This document shows positions 62,857 to 64,000 of a stretch of DNA of 64,000 nucleotides, piece after piece. The first letter of the stretch is position 1. Each line of letters starts with the position of its first letter. This DNA is from Azoarcus sp. Aa7. Lineage in GTDB: Bacteria > Pseudomonadota > Gammaproteobacteria > Burkholderiales > Rhodocyclaceae. The notes under the pieces were generated by a model. The model was given only the letters and a program-made list of their open reading frames with translations, searched no databases and was not told the origin of the DNA. The stretch covers positions 1 through 64,000 of the forward strand of contig NZ_QVLR01000024.1 of NCBI RefSeq assembly GCF_014822185.1, written 5' to 3'. The translations under genes and the position numbers were made by a program.

Positions 62857-63135
62857 TCAGTCCTCCTCGCCTTCCGCGAGGTCGCGGCGCGGGACGGTCT
62901 GCGGGTCGCAGGTGATGGGGCGGTAGATTTCGACGCGGTCGCCGGCGCGCAGCGGGGCGTCGAGCTTCACGAGCTTGCTGAACACGCCGATTTTCTGCGT
63001 GGCGAGGTCGATGTGCGGGAACTGCCGCAGGATGCCGGACCTTTCGAGGGCGTCGCGGACGGTGGCTTCTTCCGGGACGTCGATCGTGACCCAGGCCTGC
63101 CGGCCCGGCTCGGAGTAGGCTACGCCGACTTGCAT
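62857..63135 (-). CDS. rnfH: RnfH, ubiquitin-like rnf-cluster protein
   Basis: This 92-aa protein has the beta-grasp fold of RnfH (MQVGVAYSEPGRQAWVTIDV cut to its start, and RAGDRVEIYRPITCDP). Its exact role in the Rnf complex is not known. ATG 63135 has AGGAG about 8 bp upstream, and the gene follows rnfE after 29 bp. Confidence 0.9.
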   Translation of the reverse strand: MQVGVAYSEPGRQAWVTIDVPEEATVRDALERSGILRQFPHIDLATQKIGVFSKLVKLDAPLRAGDRVEIYRPITCDPQTVPRRDLAEGEED

Positions 63136-63164
63136 GAGGGGCTCTCCTTCTCTGGTCGTTCCGC

Positions 63165-63848
63165 TCACGCCGACGCGGGGCCGGGCACGGAGCAGTGGGA
63201 TTCGGTGGCGCGCGCGGTCTGCCGACGCTTCAGCTCCCACGCGCGTTTGCCCGCGAGGAGGAAGCCGAGCACGGCGAAGCCGCCGGGCGGCAGGATCATC
63301 AGCAGGGCGCCTTCCCAGGCGGAGATCTTCATCTCGAGGAAGGCGAAGTGGCTGCCGAGGAGCGCGCTGGCCTGTGCGAACACGGTGGCGCTGCCGAGAA
63401 TCTCGCGGATCAGGCCGATGACGGTGAGCGCGAAGGTGAAGCCGAGGCCCATCGCGAGGCCGTCGATCGCCGCCGCGGCGACGGTGTTGCGCACCGCGAA
63501 GGCTTCCGCGCGGCCGAGGATCGCGCAGTTCACGACGATCAGCGCGATGAAGAGGCCGAGCACCTTGTAGAGCTCGTGCAGCCAGGCGTTGAGCGCGAGG
63601 TCGATGATCGTGACGAGGGTCGCGATGAGGACGACGAACACGGGGATGCGCACCTGCACGCTGACCGCGTGGCGGATCGAGGCGACGAGGATGTTGGAGG
63701 CGATCAGCACCGCGGTGGTCGCGAGGCCCATGCCGAGGCCGTTGGTGCCGGAGGTCGTGACGGCCATCGCCGGGCACATCGCAAGGAGTTGGGCGAAGAC
63801 GACGTTGTTGTCCCACAGGCCGTCGCGCATCAGTTTGGCGGCATTCAT
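63165..63848 (-). CDS. rnfE: Rnf electron-transport complex subunit RnfE
   Basis: This 227-aa membrane subunit has about six hydrophobic segments and the RnfE/NqrD core ([25 protein letters not shown], key residues GLW.NN.....LG/A.CP.LAVT). Rnf couples ion flow to ferredoxin or flavodoxin reduction, often for nitrogenase. ATG 63848 overlaps the rnfG stop by 4 bp. Confidence 0.95.
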   Translation of the reverse strand: MNAAKLMRDGLWDNNVVFAQLLAMCPAMAVTTSGTNGLGMGLATTAVLIASNILVASIRHAVSVQVRIPVFVVLIATLVTIIDLALNAWLHELYKVLGLFIALIVVNCAILGRAEAFAVRNTVAAAAIDGLAMGLGFTFALTVIGLIREILGSATVFAQASALLGSHFAFLEMKISAWEGALLMILPPGGFAVLGFLLAGKRAWELKRRQTARATESHCSVPGPASA

Positions 63849-64000
63849 GGTTGCGCTCCGAGGATTTCGTTGCGATGGGCGGCGAAGTAGTCGAGGCCAC
63901 CCTTGACGGCCTTGACCACCGCGCGCGGGGTGATGGTGGCGCCGGCGAAGCTGTCGTAGACGCCGCCGTCCTTCTTCACGGCCCACTTTTCGGGGGCGGG
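63845..64000 (-). CDS. rnfG: RnfG, 3' end only (runs off the window)
   Basis: Only the last 51 codons are visible. They include the flavin-attachment region [10 protein letters not shown], where the Thr of GAT is expected to carry covalent FMN, and they end EILGAQP. The stop overlaps the rnfE start (ATGA). The rest of the gene, and probably rnfD and others, lies beyond base 64000. Confidence 0.9.
   Translation of the reverse strand, partial: PAPEKWAVKKDGGVYDSFAGATITPRAVVKAVKGGLDYFAAHRNEILGAQP

Overview
The window looks like chromosome of a nitrogen-fixing betaproteobacterium of the Rhodocyclales, most like Azoarcus, Aromatoleum or Thauera. The evidence is high GC, the orders miaB-phoH-ybeY-corC-lnt and mla-ibaG-murA-his-tat, a phasin that implies polyhydroxyalkanoate storage, and nifV-nifW facing an rnf electron-transport cluster. 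The genus is inferred from gene content and order only.

Region 1 (1-18.7 kb) is accessory DNA ending at the 3' end of a tRNA-Met(CAT) gene. Its core is a seven-gene minus-strand operon (14506 to 1309): an SNF2-type helicase with a C-terminal DUF3883-like domain, a DUF262 protein, an unrecognised 115-aa protein, a DUF1156 DNA methyltransferase, a HEPN (AbiU2-like) protein, a DUF1016 PD-(D/E)XK nuclease and a DUF499 AAA+ ATPase. Four of the six junctions overlap and the other gaps are 7 and 29 bp. It reads as an anti-phage or anti-plasmid defence system built on a helicase-methylase-ATPase core with two or three extra effector-like genes. Two tandem paralogous XRE-like regulators (14968-15881) are divergent from it across a 461-bp region. 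A membrane protein with a zinc ribbon (171-1235) converges on its end. Three further element genes (16458-18611), one an AlpA-like excisionase or regulator, lie next to the tRNA. No integrase is visible.

Region 2 (18.8-28.5 kb) is core: tRNA modification (miaB), phoH, rRNA maturation (ybeY), corC and lipoprotein acylation (lnt), then glyQ-glyS, gmhB and plsC. Region 3 (28.6-35.6 kb) holds a Cys-rich histidine kinase with a degenerate ATP-binding domain, a solitary pilU, the phasin gene with repeated palindromes in its promoter region, an enoyl-CoA hydratase, and an lptA-lptC-kdsD cluster without kdsC, lptB or rpoN.

Region 4 (35.8-55.8 kb) is a long plus-strand run: a CPA2 cation/proton antiporter, the Mla lipid-transport genes (mlaF-E-D-A-C-B), an ABC-2 exporter pair, ibaG, murA, the histidine genes hisG-D-(C)-B-H-A-F-I-E, a HIT protein and tatABC. 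hisC lies on the opposite strand inside the his cluster. A DegS/AlgW-type protease and a Nif3-family gene follow, divergently arranged.

Region 5 (55.9-64 kb) has a FimV-like protein, a DUF2889 protein, sucC-sucD, and then nitrogen-fixation genes. nifV-nifW sit behind a well-matched sigma-54 promoter, and rnfH, rnfE and the 3' end of rnfG lie on the opposite strand. NifV makes the homocitrate of FeMo-co, NifW assists nitrogenase maturation, and Rnf probably supplies low-potential electrons.
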